Source: Bacteroidota bacterium (GTDB taxonomy: Bacteria > Bacteroidota > Bacteroidia > Chitinophagales > Chitinophagaceae). Taken from it: a DNA stretch of 64,000 nucleotides. The position numbers and the translations under genes were made by a program. Below, piece after piece: positions 30,710 to 41,900 of the stretch (position 1 is the stretch's first letter; each line of letters starts with the position of its first letter). The stretch is taken from NCBI GenBank assembly GCA_947476145.1, contig CANJPH010000007.1:35701-99700 (forward strand). The letters are read 5' to 3'. The notes beneath the pieces are model-generated. The model ran no database searches and was not told the DNA's origin. It saw only the letters and a program-made list of their open reading frames with translations.

Positions 30710-32026
30710 TTAATTATTATCTTGTTTCTTTTTAGCCTTATTAGCCGCCTTATTAGCATGTCTTCCACTACCATCCCCTTTATCTAAAACACCAGATGCT
30801 GGATCTAATTCATTCAATATCTTTTGAAGGTTTTCCTTTATGGCTTTTGTACTGTCCGAAACCGGTGTTAACTTTTCTTCAAAAGGGGCATTACGCATAT
30901 CAAAAAGCTCACCTGCTCTGTTTAGCTTCCAGTTGGCTTCTCTTACATACCAGTCATTACCCAATTCAGTAAATATCCAATTTCTAGGATTTGCTTTACC
31001 TCCATTAAGCTGTTTGGCGAAACTAGTGCCATCTAACTTTTTATCGGTAGGCAAAGTTGCTCCTGCAATTTCAGCAAATGTGGGTACAAAATCCGACGCA
31101 TCCACTAAGCTATTTGATACTGCTCCTTTTTTGATAACACCTGGCCAGTTTACAATTAATGGAACTAAACTTCCGCCTTCTTGCATGGTGCCTTTTTTAC
31201 CAATAAGTTTTTTACCATTAACCAATCCAATCTGAGCTGCTTGTCCAGCTGTTCCATTGTCTCCAAAAAATACAATTAACGTATTGTCTCTTAATTTAAG
31301 ACTATCTAAAGTGTGTATTAATTTTCCTACCAACTTATCCATGTAATTAATATTGTCGGTATATAGGTCTTTAAAGTCAGTGGTGCCAGGTTTTGTATCT
31401 GGCGTAGCCTTAATTTCACCATGCACATGCACTAAAGAGTAATACAAGTAAAATGGATCCTTTGTATGATTTGATAAAAAATCTACCATATGATCATGCA
31501 TCAAATCGGGCATATATTCATTGTCCTTTAATACTAAATCCTTGCCATTTAGAACATACTTTTGTTTCTTTTCATCGGTATTATTATAAACACCACTTCC
31601 AGTGAATCGCAAATAATCATCAAAACCAAATTCTGCAGGACCTAATGGTAATTGCCCCCATTTACCAATCATGGAAGTTGTATAACCAGCAGATTTTAAA
31701 ATTTTAGACATCATAGTTTCGTCCGAGGGTTTAAACTCGCCTGTTTGATCTTGGTTTACAGCACCTGTTCTAAAGGCATATCTACCTGTTAATATCATGG
31801 CTCTAGAAGGACCGCATAAAGGAGCGGTGTAGGCATTTGTATACCTAATGCCATTTTTAGCAAGTTTATCAATTTCAGGGGTTTTGAATAAATCGGCTCC
31901 ATAACTACTTATGCCATCTATGCCTAAGTCATCGGCAAGCACAAAAATAATATTGGGCTTTTTATTTTGCGCAGAAACACTTAGCGTTAAAAATGTAAGA
32001 ACTAATAAGAATGATGAAAATTTCAT
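30710..32026 (-). CDS. S1-family sulfatase, Cys-type
   Basis: 438 aa; KPNIIFVLADDLG, LCGPSRAMILTGRY (CxPxR), FFGDNGT. Confidence 0.92.
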   Translation of the reverse strand: MKFSSFLLVLTFLTLSVSAQNKKPNIIFVLADDLGIDGISSYGADLFKTPEIDKLAKNGIRYTNAYTAPLCGPSRAMILTGRYAFRTGAVNQDQTGEFKPSDETMMSKILKSAGYTTSMIGKWGQLPLGPAEFGFDDYLRFTGSGVYNNTDEKKQKYVLNGKDLVLKDNEYMPDLMHDHMVDFLSNHTKDPFYLYYSLVHVHGEIKATPDTKPGTTDFKDLYTDNINYMDKLVGKLIHTLDSLKLRDNTLIVFFGDNGTAGQAAQIGLVNGKKLIGKKGTMQEGGSLVPLIVNWPGVIKKGAVSNSLVDASDFVPTFAEIAGATLPTDKKLDGTSFAKQLNGGKANPRNWIFTELGNDWYVREANWKLNRAGELFDMRNAPFEEKLTPVSDSTKAIKENLQKILNELDPASGVLDKGDGSGRHANKAANKAKKKQDNN

Positions 32027-32068
32027 AAAAAATATTTAAGGGGTAGTAGAAAGTAATGATTAAAAAAG

Positions 32069-33838
32069 CTAGTTAGCATTTGATTGTTTTTTTGTTTTTT
32101 TATCCCAAGGCCATGGCAAGGCTTTTGTACGAATGGCTTCCTTTTCCCATAATAAAGATAGTTCTTTCACTTTTACAGGATACAGGCTAGCAAGATCTTT
32201 AATTTCACTAGGATCCGTTTCTAAATTATATAGCTCCCAAGCATTTTGATCCTTTTCTGTAAAGACTTTATTTTTTTCAGTCTTTGAAACTAATTTCCAG
32301 GTACCTGCTTTAATAGCCCGATTGCCTTCATGTTCCCAAAAAATAAAATCACGTTGAATAGGTAAGTTGATAATAGCCCCTACTAAACTTTTTCCCTCCA
32401 TCGGTATAATTTCATTGCCATTGTAAGTTTTAGGATAGGATATTCCAGCAATATCAACACAGGTGGCCATAATGTCTATTAAATGCGCATCCTGATTACG
32501 AATTGCTCCTTTTTGTTTTACCCCTTTTGGCCAATAAATAACTAAGGGTGAGGCAATGCCCCCCTCGTGCGTCCAATGTTTATACATTTTAAAGGGGGTA
32601 TTACTTACATTGGCCCATTCCATGCCATAAGTAACCCAGGTATTGGCGGGGCCAGGCATTACGCCCATGCCGCTTCTAATAAATTGACCGTCTCTTGTAT
32701 AAATTGGTTTCTTGCCAACGAATATAGAGTCCCTCGCAAAGGGATGATTTTGTTGTTGATCTGCAGTAAGCGCAATTTCAGGCTGATCCGAATCTAAAGG
32801 CTCAGCGCAACCTCCATTATCATGCATGTAAAAAATTACCGTATTGTCAAGGATCCCTTTTTGTTCTAATGTGGAGATAATTTTTCCAATACCCTGATCC
32901 ATAATATCAATCATGGCTGCATACACTTCCATTTTTCGTACTTGCCAATCTTTCATAGGTGCATTTTCCCAGGCTGGAATACTCACGCCACGTTCCGTTA
33001 AAACTGCTTCTTTACTAATCATCCCTAATTTTTGTAACTTATTAAATCTTGTAGTTCTGATAGCATCCCAACCCTTATCATAAACGCCCTTGTATTTTTG
33101 CACTTCCTTTTCAGGAGCATGTAAGGGCCAATGCGCCGAAGTATAAGCAATATAAAAAAAGAAAGGATTAGGCGTTTTATGTTCGTTGATAAATTTAACT
33201 GCGGTATCTGTTATCGCATTGGTATAATAAAAATTATCGCCAGCTGCGATATAGGTATTGTTACTTACTAAAGTACCTGGATCATAAAAACTTCCGGATC
33301 CATTTAAGGTTCCAAAATATCTTTGAAACCCTCTCTGCATTGGCCAATTGCTTATATCATTTTTATTGACAATATCTTTTGCAATATGCCATTTACCTGT
33401 CATATAAGTAGCATAGCCAGCGGAGTTAAAAACTTCGGCCATCGTTACAGCATGCTTACTTAAGTCATCCACATATCCTTCCTCGGTAAAATTTTCGGTA
33501 GACAAATGTCCCATACCCGCCTGATGCGGATAAAGGCCCGTTAATAAAGAAGCGCGTGAAGGGCTGCATCTTGCTGTGTTATAAAAATGGCTAAATCGAA
33601 CACCTTCTTTTGCCAATTTATCAATATTGGGCGTATTTATTTCAGAACCATAACAACCTATATCAGAGAAGCCCATATCGTCGGTTAAGATAACAATGAT
33701 ATTGGGTTTTTTATTTAACGCAGAATTAGATTGTGCAGCTGAAGAAAGCGCGATAAGTGGCCCCAATGATGTTAATATATATAAAGTGAAGTACTTTTTA
33801 ATTAAAATAACCTGACTATATTTAAATCTTTGTATCAT
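32069..33838 (-). CDS. S1-family arylsulfatase, Cys-type
   Basis: 589 aa; KPNIIVILTDDMGFSDIGCYG, RCSPSRASLLTGLYPHQAGMG, YMTGKWH. Confidence 0.94.
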   Translation of the reverse strand: MIQRFKYSQVILIKKYFTLYILTSLGPLIALSSAAQSNSALNKKPNIIVILTDDMGFSDIGCYGSEINTPNIDKLAKEGVRFSHFYNTARCSPSRASLLTGLYPHQAGMGHLSTENFTEEGYVDDLSKHAVTMAEVFNSAGYATYMTGKWHIAKDIVNKNDISNWPMQRGFQRYFGTLNGSGSFYDPGTLVSNNTYIAAGDNFYYTNAITDTAVKFINEHKTPNPFFFYIAYTSAHWPLHAPEKEVQKYKGVYDKGWDAIRTTRFNKLQKLGMISKEAVLTERGVSIPAWENAPMKDWQVRKMEVYAAMIDIMDQGIGKIISTLEQKGILDNTVIFYMHDNGGCAEPLDSDQPEIALTADQQQNHPFARDSIFVGKKPIYTRDGQFIRSGMGVMPGPANTWVTYGMEWANVSNTPFKMYKHWTHEGGIASPLVIYWPKGVKQKGAIRNQDAHLIDIMATCVDIAGISYPKTYNGNEIIPMEGKSLVGAIINLPIQRDFIFWEHEGNRAIKAGTWKLVSKTEKNKVFTEKDQNAWELYNLETDPSEIKDLASLYPVKVKELSLLWEKEAIRTKALPWPWDKKTKKQSNAN

Positions 33839-33904
33839 TTGTTTATCTCTAGTTATTCACTAGTAAAAAAGTAATTAATCTTATTACTCTTTCGATTCGG
33901 TTTT

Positions 33905-35515
33905 TTATTTAAGCTTCAGTTGAGATGCAAAGTAGGAAAGCATTTCAGCTTTTAATTTTTTGGCAACTACATCATAGTTCACATCCTTTGCAACATTTAC
34001 TTTTTCTAATGGGTCTGCTTTATAGTCATATAATTCGTCTCCAATCACAGACTCGGCTTTAAAAGGCTGTGTAGATCTAAAGCCGTTTTTCATCCAAATG
34101 GTGTATCTATATTGACTATTCCGAATTGAATACCCCATTACATTTGCTGCTGCATAGCCCAAGCGATCATTTTCCTCGTCTACTCCACTTCGTGGATATT
34201 GACTAATGGAATATTCTTTCACCGAAGCCAATGGATTTTTCATAATCGGTTGTAAGCTTTTTCCTTGCAATTGAGTAGGTATCGCAACGCCAGCTAAATC
34301 ACAAAGCGTTGGAAAAATATCCACATGCTCCGAATATGATTTTGTTTTATTTGCAGCATACCCTGGCGCACTAATAATTAAAGGCGCATGTGTTGCTTGT
34401 TCAAAATTACTATGCTTACACCATAAGTTATGATCTCCTAAATGCCAGCCATGATCGCCCCATAAAACAATAATGGTATTCTTAGTTAATCCTAAAGAAT
34501 CCAATGTGTTTAAAAGTTTGCCCACTAAAGCATCGGTATAAGAGATTGCAGCATAATAACCATGTAATAATTCCTTCTGCTTATCGGTTGATAAGGATAA
34601 TCCTAATTCTTTTTGTGGCGTTACCGCTATCACAGCTGGGATATCGGTGTAGGCTCTTAACTCTCCTGCATTGTGGTAAGCAACTTCAATAGGATTTTTA
34701 TTAATTTCTTGAAAAGGCTCCAGCACTATATCTTCTCTTTTATATAAATCCCAATACTTTTTTGGTGCTACAAATGGCAAATGCGGCTTAGCAATGCCAA
34801 CTGCAAAAAAGAATGGTTCATTTTTTTTACTTAATTGTGCTAAAATAGCTTGCGCCTGTAAAATATTAGCGCCATCCGTGTAGGCATTATCTGCAACATC
34901 AATATTTTCAGTGGTAGGGCGAACTTTAGCAGTAGCTTCCGCATTCGCTTCCGCTTTTGTCATTCCCTTAGCAAGGGCCTCATTAATTACTTTTTCTGCT
35001 GCTAATTTAGTTTCTTTTAATTGATACCTACCTTCTGCAGGTTCTCCTAATTCAGGAACGTAATATTTTTTATCTGTTTTATAATAAGGGATACTCCAAG
35101 AAACTTTATCCGTGTTAACATCTACATTTCTTGGGTCAAACACTTTACCAATACCTTGAGTGGAATATCCTTGTGTAATTAAATGCTGAGGCAAGGTTAC
35201 AATATCGGGGCTTACATCCCTGATTTGTGTTTTTAAATCCCATATTTTGGTCATGTCGGGACGCATACCCGTTAATAAACTTGCACGCGTTGGTCCACAC
35301 ACTGCTTGTTGACAATAATTATTTAAAAAGGTGGTGCCCATCTTAGCCAACCTATCCATGTTCGGCGTCTTTACAAACGTATTCCCATAAGCCCCAATTA
35401 ATGGCTTTAAATCATCTATCGCTATAAATAATATGTTTGGCTTTGATTTTGTTTGCGCCTCAATTTGAGTTTGTGCAGTTACAATGAGTAAACAAAATAA
35501 AAATATTTTTTTCAT
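33905..35515 (-). CDS. S1-family sulfatase, iduronate-2-sulfatase-like, Cys-type
   Basis: 536 aa; KPNILFIAIDDLKPLIGAYGN, AVCGPTRASLLTGMRPD, LWGDHGWHLGDHNLWCKHSNFEQATHAPLII. Confidence 0.93.
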   Translation of the reverse strand: MKKIFLFCLLIVTAQTQIEAQTKSKPNILFIAIDDLKPLIGAYGNTFVKTPNMDRLAKMGTTFLNNYCQQAVCGPTRASLLTGMRPDMTKIWDLKTQIRDVSPDIVTLPQHLITQGYSTQGIGKVFDPRNVDVNTDKVSWSIPYYKTDKKYYVPELGEPAEGRYQLKETKLAAEKVINEALAKGMTKAEANAEATAKVRPTTENIDVADNAYTDGANILQAQAILAQLSKKNEPFFFAVGIAKPHLPFVAPKKYWDLYKREDIVLEPFQEINKNPIEVAYHNAGELRAYTDIPAVIAVTPQKELGLSLSTDKQKELLHGYYAAISYTDALVGKLLNTLDSLGLTKNTIIVLWGDHGWHLGDHNLWCKHSNFEQATHAPLIISAPGYAANKTKSYSEHVDIFPTLCDLAGVAIPTQLQGKSLQPIMKNPLASVKEYSISQYPRSGVDEENDRLGYAAANVMGYSIRNSQYRYTIWMKNGFRSTQPFKAESVIGDELYDYKADPLEKVNVAKDVNYDVVAKKLKAEMLSYFASQLKLK

Positions 35516-35555
35516 TTAATGCGTTTAGTTGATTTTGGATTTATTGTGTGATGAT

Positions 35556-37142
35556 TTATTTCGTTTCTTGTGATTTGAAAAAATCAGTCATTTTTTTATA
35601 CATTTCTTTCGCTGCTTCTTTATATTTATCAGATTTATAAATATTTTCTTTTTCCAAAGGGTCGGCATTGTAATCATACATTTCAGCAGCATAAATCTTT
35701 TTGGAATCAAATGGTTGATCAGAAGTAAAATCATTCATCCAAATGGTAAAACGATATTGGCTAGTTCTTAAACTGTACCCCATAATTTTATTAGAATCAA
35801 AACCTGCATTTTTAGCGTCTTCTTTACTTAATTTTCTAGGATATTGACTCATAGCAAAATCATTTACTGAACTGCTGTTGTTGATCATTACAGGTTTTAA
35901 ACTCTTACCTTGTAATTGACTAGGAATTTTTAATCCTGCTAAATCTACGATAGTAGGGAAAATATCAAGGTGCTCCGATAATGAGGTGGTTCTGCCAGGC
36001 TTCATGCCAGGTGCTGCAACGATTAATGGAGCGCGGGTAGCATTTTCCAAATTAGTGTGCTTTTCCCATAAATCATGATCTCCCAAATGCCAACCATGAT
36101 CTCCCCATAATACAATAATGGTATTATTTAGTGTTCCTAGGGAATCTAATGTGTTTAATAAAATACCTACTTGCGCATCCATATAAGAAACAGCAGCATA
36201 ATACCCATGAATTAATTCCTTTTGCTTTTCTTCTTTTAAGTATACATGATTACCTGGTTGATTAAAAGTTGCAAACTCAGGGATGTCGATATAATTTCTT
36301 AACTCGCCAGATTTGTGATAAGCAATTTCAGGTGCATCTTTTGCATGTTCCGTAAATGTAGCCAAAGGCATATCAGCTCGATTGTATAAATCCCAATATT
36401 TTTTTGGAGCGACAAATGGCAAATGCGGTTTTCGAAAACCTACTGCCATAAAATAAGGATTACTGCTTTTTGAAAACTCAATTAACTTATTTTTTGCTAA
36501 AAGTGCTATGACTCCATCGTCATAAGCATTGTCTGGCACATCAATAGATTCAGTAGAAGGACCTTTAATGGTAGTGGGCTCTTCGTCATCATTGTCTCTT
36601 TTTTCTCTTTCTTTTTTAGTTACAAATAGTGCCTTGTTTTCGGGTTTCTGGTATTGTGAATTTGCTGGTTTCCCTAAACTATTCGCATAGTCCGATGCTT
36701 CGGGCTCTAAATAAGGCATATTCCAACTTACAGGGTCAATTTTTTTAATGGAGCTGCTTGGATGATATATTTTACCCGTTCCAACTGTATTGTACCCCTG
36801 GGTAATTAAATATTGTGGCAGTGTTAAAATGTTGGGATTCATATCACGCATCTGCGTTTTTAAGTCCCACACTTTAGTATAATCAGGGCGCATACCCGTC
36901 ATCAAACTAGCACGCGTAGGTCCACATACTGCTTGTTGACAATAGTTATTTAAAAAAACGGTAGACATTTTTGCTAGCCTATCAATATTGGGTGTTTTCA
37001 CCAACTTGTTGCCATAAGGGCCAAGCTCGGGCTTCAAATCGTCTACAGCAATAAACAAAATGTTTGGTTTGCTTTTTTGTGCATTTACATTGCTTATTAA
37101 CGTAAATGTCAATAGTATCGCAAATAATAGATTGTTTTTCAT
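35556..37142 (-). CDS. S1-family sulfatase, iduronate-2-sulfatase-like, Cys-type
   Basis: 528 aa; KPNILFIAVDDLKPELGPYGN, AVCGPTRASLMTGMRPD, LWGDHGWHLGDHDLWEKHTNLENATRAPLIV. Confidence 0.93.
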   Translation of the reverse strand: MKNNLLFAILLTFTLISNVNAQKSKPNILFIAVDDLKPELGPYGNKLVKTPNIDRLAKMSTVFLNNYCQQAVCGPTRASLMTGMRPDYTKVWDLKTQMRDMNPNILTLPQYLITQGYNTVGTGKIYHPSSSIKKIDPVSWNMPYLEPEASDYANSLGKPANSQYQKPENKALFVTKKEREKRDNDDEEPTTIKGPSTESIDVPDNAYDDGVIALLAKNKLIEFSKSSNPYFMAVGFRKPHLPFVAPKKYWDLYNRADMPLATFTEHAKDAPEIAYHKSGELRNYIDIPEFATFNQPGNHVYLKEEKQKELIHGYYAAVSYMDAQVGILLNTLDSLGTLNNTIIVLWGDHGWHLGDHDLWEKHTNLENATRAPLIVAAPGMKPGRTTSLSEHLDIFPTIVDLAGLKIPSQLQGKSLKPVMINNSSSVNDFAMSQYPRKLSKEDAKNAGFDSNKIMGYSLRTSQYRFTIWMNDFTSDQPFDSKKIYAAEMYDYNADPLEKENIYKSDKYKEAAKEMYKKMTDFFKSQETK

Positions 37143-37326
37143 TTTTTTAAATAATTGGTTATTGTTTTAGGGGGTAAGTCACAATTAAAATCAGAAAGAA
37201 ATTAGGATTTAATTTTAGACTGTTTTTCTGCTGTATAGTTTAATATCAAAAGGTTAATATTTAAAATACTACTACCCTAATGAAAGGATAGTAGTATTAG
37301 CTTAAAACAAATGCGAGCTTATTGTA

Positions 37327-38868
37327 TTAATAACCCGGATTTTGCGGTATCACTAGTTTTGTATTATTGTCAATTTCGCGTTGTGGAATGGGCAATAATA
37401 ATTTATTGTCTGTTACATAAGATTGAATCGTAGCCAATGATGGTGGTGTTGGATATTTGCTATAATGAATAGTCCACATGGCACTAAAATTAGCCTTCAT
37501 GATAGCGACTGCATTTAGACTTGGCATGGTGTTATTATATCTTAAAAGATCAAACCATCTCATGTTCTCAAAAACAAATTCTAGTCTTCTCTCAGCGGCT
37601 AATTCCTTTTCGAAAATGGCAGTAGTCGTGACTGTTGTTGCAGTTAACGCTGGTAAACCCGCGCGCGCGCGCGTTTGATTCATTAACGCTAAGCTAGCAG
37701 GCGTATTTCCTTGTGCTTCCGCCAACATCAATAAAACGTCCGCATATCTAATAACAATCCAGTCGTTTTCAGCATCTCCTTTAAGAGATACTTGAGAAAT
37801 CATTTTTTTAGCATATAAATTATTAAGTGCCTTTCCATAAACACCAATACTCACAGCATTACGATTGTCTAAAGCATTATAAGCTGAGTTTAATTCCGCA
37901 CATGGTGCATTGAAATTTGAACCATCACCATTAATAACAGCAACGCCACTTAACTCTGGTGCAAATAAATTAGGAAAAGGAGAACCTTGTCCAATACCAC
38001 CTGCCTTATATCTTATGGCAAACATCACTTCCTTATTCATTTCGTTGGTAATAGAAAAAACATCTGCGTAAGTTGAAACCAATCCATAACCACTATTGGC
38101 AATGATATCATTTAATAAAGGAATAGCATCCGTTTTACGATTTAATGTCAAATACACTTTAGCTAGTAAAGCTTTCGCTGACCAGGCATTTGCTTTACCT
38201 AAATTCGCAGTTGGAATAGATGCATATTTTAAAGTAGACCCATTCTCAATTGAATAGGTAAGATCCGCAATGATCAGTTTGTACATTTCGTCAGTAGTCG
38301 CTCTATTTATTTTTGTTGCTTCAAATGGATCAATTGGCTCATGAATTAACATGACTCCACCATATAGTCTCACTAAATTAAAATAATGGTAGGCTCTAAT
38401 GAAGGCAGCTTCCGAGCTAATTACCTTTTTTTGCGCATCTGTAATTTCTACCTTAGTAGTTGCAGCATTTAGCTTGCCTGTAGCCGGATCGTAATTTACA
38501 TTCAAACTATTTAAAATATTATTTATATTTCGAATGTTATAATAGTTTGCAATCCAGTAGTCGTAAATAGCAGCATGCGAAGTACTAGGAATAAATAAAT
38601 CCAAGTCGCTTAATTCTCTATTTGGTGCTGACTTACTTGCAGAACTATACATTATAGTATTGTCGCTGCGCATTTCAGTTAATTTCCATTCATCTAATAA
38701 TGGCGTTCTTAACGCATTATAACAACCGTTTAATGCAGTCTGAACATCAGTCGCATTTTTATAGAAGTTTTCGGTAGTTATATTTGATTGGGGATACAGA
38801 TCTATCGTTTTCTCGCAAGACGCAAGAAATATAGAAGATAGTATTAATAGATTTACAATGTTTTTCAT
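37327..38868 (-). CDS. SusD/RagB-family lipoprotein of the PUL
   Basis: 513 aa; lipobox LASCEKTIDLYPQS; SEAAFIRAYHYFNLVRLYGGV; LLPIPQREIDNNTKLVIPQNPGY. Confidence 0.95.
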   Translation of the reverse strand: MKNIVNLLILSSIFLASCEKTIDLYPQSNITTENFYKNATDVQTALNGCYNALRTPLLDEWKLTEMRSDNTIMYSSASKSAPNRELSDLDLFIPSTSHAAIYDYWIANYYNIRNINNILNSLNVNYDPATGKLNAATTKVEITDAQKKVISSEAAFIRAYHYFNLVRLYGGVMLIHEPIDPFEATKINRATTDEMYKLIIADLTYSIENGSTLKYASIPTANLGKANAWSAKALLAKVYLTLNRKTDAIPLLNDIIANSGYGLVSTYADVFSITNEMNKEVMFAIRYKAGGIGQGSPFPNLFAPELSGVAVINGDGSNFNAPCAELNSAYNALDNRNAVSIGVYGKALNNLYAKKMISQVSLKGDAENDWIVIRYADVLLMLAEAQGNTPASLALMNQTRARAGLPALTATTVTTTAIFEKELAAERRLEFVFENMRWFDLLRYNNTMPSLNAVAIMKANFSAMWTIHYSKYPTPPSLATIQSYVTDNKLLLPIPQREIDNNTKLVIPQNPGY

Positions 38869-38901
38869 AATTAAATATTTTATATTTTTTCTTTTAGAAA
38901 A

Positions 38902-41900
38902 TTAAAAGTTTATATCAATACCTGCAGTAATGGTTTGTGGAATTGGGAATGAACCTCGTTGATATCCGTCAATTAACACTGACGAGTAAGGGCCATTACT
39001 AAATCTACCTTCTGGATTGATACCTCTATACCCAGCTGCAGTATGGAAATATAAGTTCTGAGCAGAAAAATACAACCTCAAAGAGTTAATATTAAATCTT
39101 TTAATTGCAGAAGCTGGTAAGGTATATCCTAAGTTAACTTCTCTCAAAGCAAAATAAGATGCATCCTCAATTACATAGTCAGTTAACATCCAGTTGAAGC
39201 CATTGGTAGAATATGGAGTTTTACCGTCCCCAGGATACATTGGACTAAGCCATCTGTTTTGATTATAGATACGAATGGTTCTTCTTGACTCATTATAGTT
39301 AGGGTCACCATTAATTAATTTACCTCCTTGTACCCCTTGAAATAAGAAACTAAAGTCAATGCCTTTATATTTAAAAGTATTGGTGATACCCCAGTTAAAA
39401 TCAGGATAAGGATTTCCTAAATCAGTTCTATCGTTATTGTCTAACTTGCCATCCTTATTCATATCTACTACTTTCAATCCACCTGGAACAAACATAGCAG
39501 TCAATGTAGAAGTTAAACCAGATTTAGTAATTTGATCCTGAGACAACCATACTCCATCTGTTTTAAATCCATAAAAAGTAACCAATGGATCACCTACCTT
39601 ATTACGATACACTTCGGTACGCTCGCCTTGGTTTAATAAAAACGCTTCCGTTCCAAGTTCTAAGATTTTATTACGATTCTGTGAAATATTCGCTGAAGTA
39701 GTCCAAGTGAAATCTTTCTTCTGAATATTTTTTGTAGTCAATTCTAATTCAAACCCTTTGTTTTCTAATTTACCTAAGTTATTCCAAAACTGTGGAACAC
39801 CCGTAAACGCCATAGCAGACTGTTGTAATAATAACCTATCAGTTACAGATTTATAAATGTCTAAGGTTACGCTAACTTTATTTGAAAATAAGGCTAAGTC
39901 TACTCCAAAGTTATTTTGCTTGGTACTTTCCCAAGTGATATTAGGATTTGACAAATAAGAACTTGAACTCACAAGACCCGGAGTTGTCACTCCTGTACCT
40001 GAACCATAATTATAGTTTGCACCATATAATAAATCTAAAAAGGCAAAATCTACAATTCTGTTGTTTCCGGATACACCATAACTTTTACGCAATTTCAAAT
40101 TACTTAACCAATCTATTTTGCTAAATAACTTTTCTTTACTTAAAACCCAACCTCCAGAGATGGAAGGGAATTGACCCCATTTGTTACCCTGTGCAAAATA
40201 AGAACTTCCGTCACTTCTATAACTAGCAGAAATTAAATACTTATCGTCATATGCATAGTTAACACGACCTAAATAAGACACTAAACCAATTTGATTGTTC
40301 GTACCTGTAGTTCCTGCCTTATCAATTTGAGCAGCACTATTTAAAGTTCTGATATCATCACTAGGAAAATCGATTCCGGTACTTTGTTGATTTTGAATTT
40401 TTGTGGTTTGAGAAGTGAACCCGGCTAATATATTAAGGTTGCTCTTATTTGCCACCTTGGTATAATTCAATGTGTTTTCTGATAATAAGTCAACATACTT
40501 ATTATTTACAAAAACGCCTTTATTAATAGATCCTTCACTATTGTATTCTCTTTCATAGAAACTAGTTCCATTGGTATAATACATTAAGCTAGAACCTATT
40601 GATTTAAATATTAACCCTTTAGCTAGTTCAATATTTAATTCTGCAGAAGATTGTAAACGATAGTCATTACTTGTAATATCAGATCGCATTACATCGGAGC
40701 GAGGATTTTGTTGAGCAGATCCACTAGGATTAGAAGTGGTTGGTGAAGTCCAGCTAGAACCATCTGGCATTAAACCAGTATACTTTAAACCTGAGAAATG
40801 ACGTGGATGTGCGAAGTCGCCAGGCAAAATACCCGCGTATTGTGGATTGGTATTAACCAATGCGGCAGTAAGCGCATTGTGGTATACTGGAAGCCAGGCC
40901 GGAGCTCTCCAAAAGTTGGTAAAGTTTTGAGAAGGGGAAATTTTCTTCGCATAAGATGGGTTTAAGTTTACAGAAAGTTTTACCTTCTTACTTAAATCAA
41001 CATCTATTCTCGTTCTTATATTAAATTTTTCATAGTTGCTTTTAAATTGCATGCCTTCATCATTTTGATAGCCTCCCGAAAGGAAATATCTCAAATCTTG
41101 GGAACCACCAGAAGCACTTAATTGAATATTTTTAAAACCACCCGGTCTTAAAGATTCTGACTGCCAATCGGTAGACTTGCCACCTAAAAGTGCGTTTTCA
41201 ATAATAAAAGATGCTCTGTCCGCATCAAGCACCGTATTAGTAGAAGCAACCGTTGTTGGATCCTGCGCTCTAAATAGAACTTCATTAAACAACATGGTAG
41301 TATATTCATTAGTGGTCATTACATCATAACGCTTGTAATCCTTTTTCTGACCAGCCGAGTATTTAAAATTATACTTGGTTTTACTAGATGACCCTTTTTT
41401 AGTGGTTACTATAATTACACCACTTGCACCTCTAGAACCATAAATGGCAGAAGAAGCTGCATCTTTTAGTACTTCAATGGATTCAACATCTGCAGGGTTT
41501 AAAAATGATAAACCATCAGCGATGGGTAAACCATCTACAACAATTAAAGGACTAGCCCCAGCATATAGGGAACTAATTCCTCTAATGCTAATTTTTGGTG
41601 CCGCACCCGCTTCAGATGAAGTGTTTTGAATGGTTAAACCCGCAATTTTACCTTGTAAGGCTTGGTCAATTCTAGAAACAGGTGCTTCGTCTAAATTTTC
41701 ATTTTTAAACTTTGCAATGGCGCCCGTTAAACTAGATTTTTTTTGCGTACCGTAACCAATCACCACAACTTCACTTTGTACAGCATTGTCTTGTACCAAA
41801 GAAATTACATAATTGGTTGCTGACCCTAATGTTAACACTTGATTTACATACCCTACATAAGTGAAGGTTACACTTTTTTCAGTGCCGTTGAGCGTGAAGG

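Noticed and set aside
30840-31235. Plus-strand 131-aa ORF inside a sulfatase gene
   Set aside because: Antisense shadow ORF of a clear S1 sulfatase
36541-36620. Low-complexity acidic/basic stretch (KKEREKRDNDDEEP) considered as frameshift artefact in a sulfatase
   Set aside because: Frame and family motifs continue normally on both sides, so treated as a true loop insertion
37660-37673. 14-nt alternating CG tract, unusual in AT-rich DNA (Z-DNA or phase-variable repeat?)
   Set aside because: It encodes TRARAG within NQTRARAGLPAL, a conserved SusD motif; too short and coding-constrained to claim slippage
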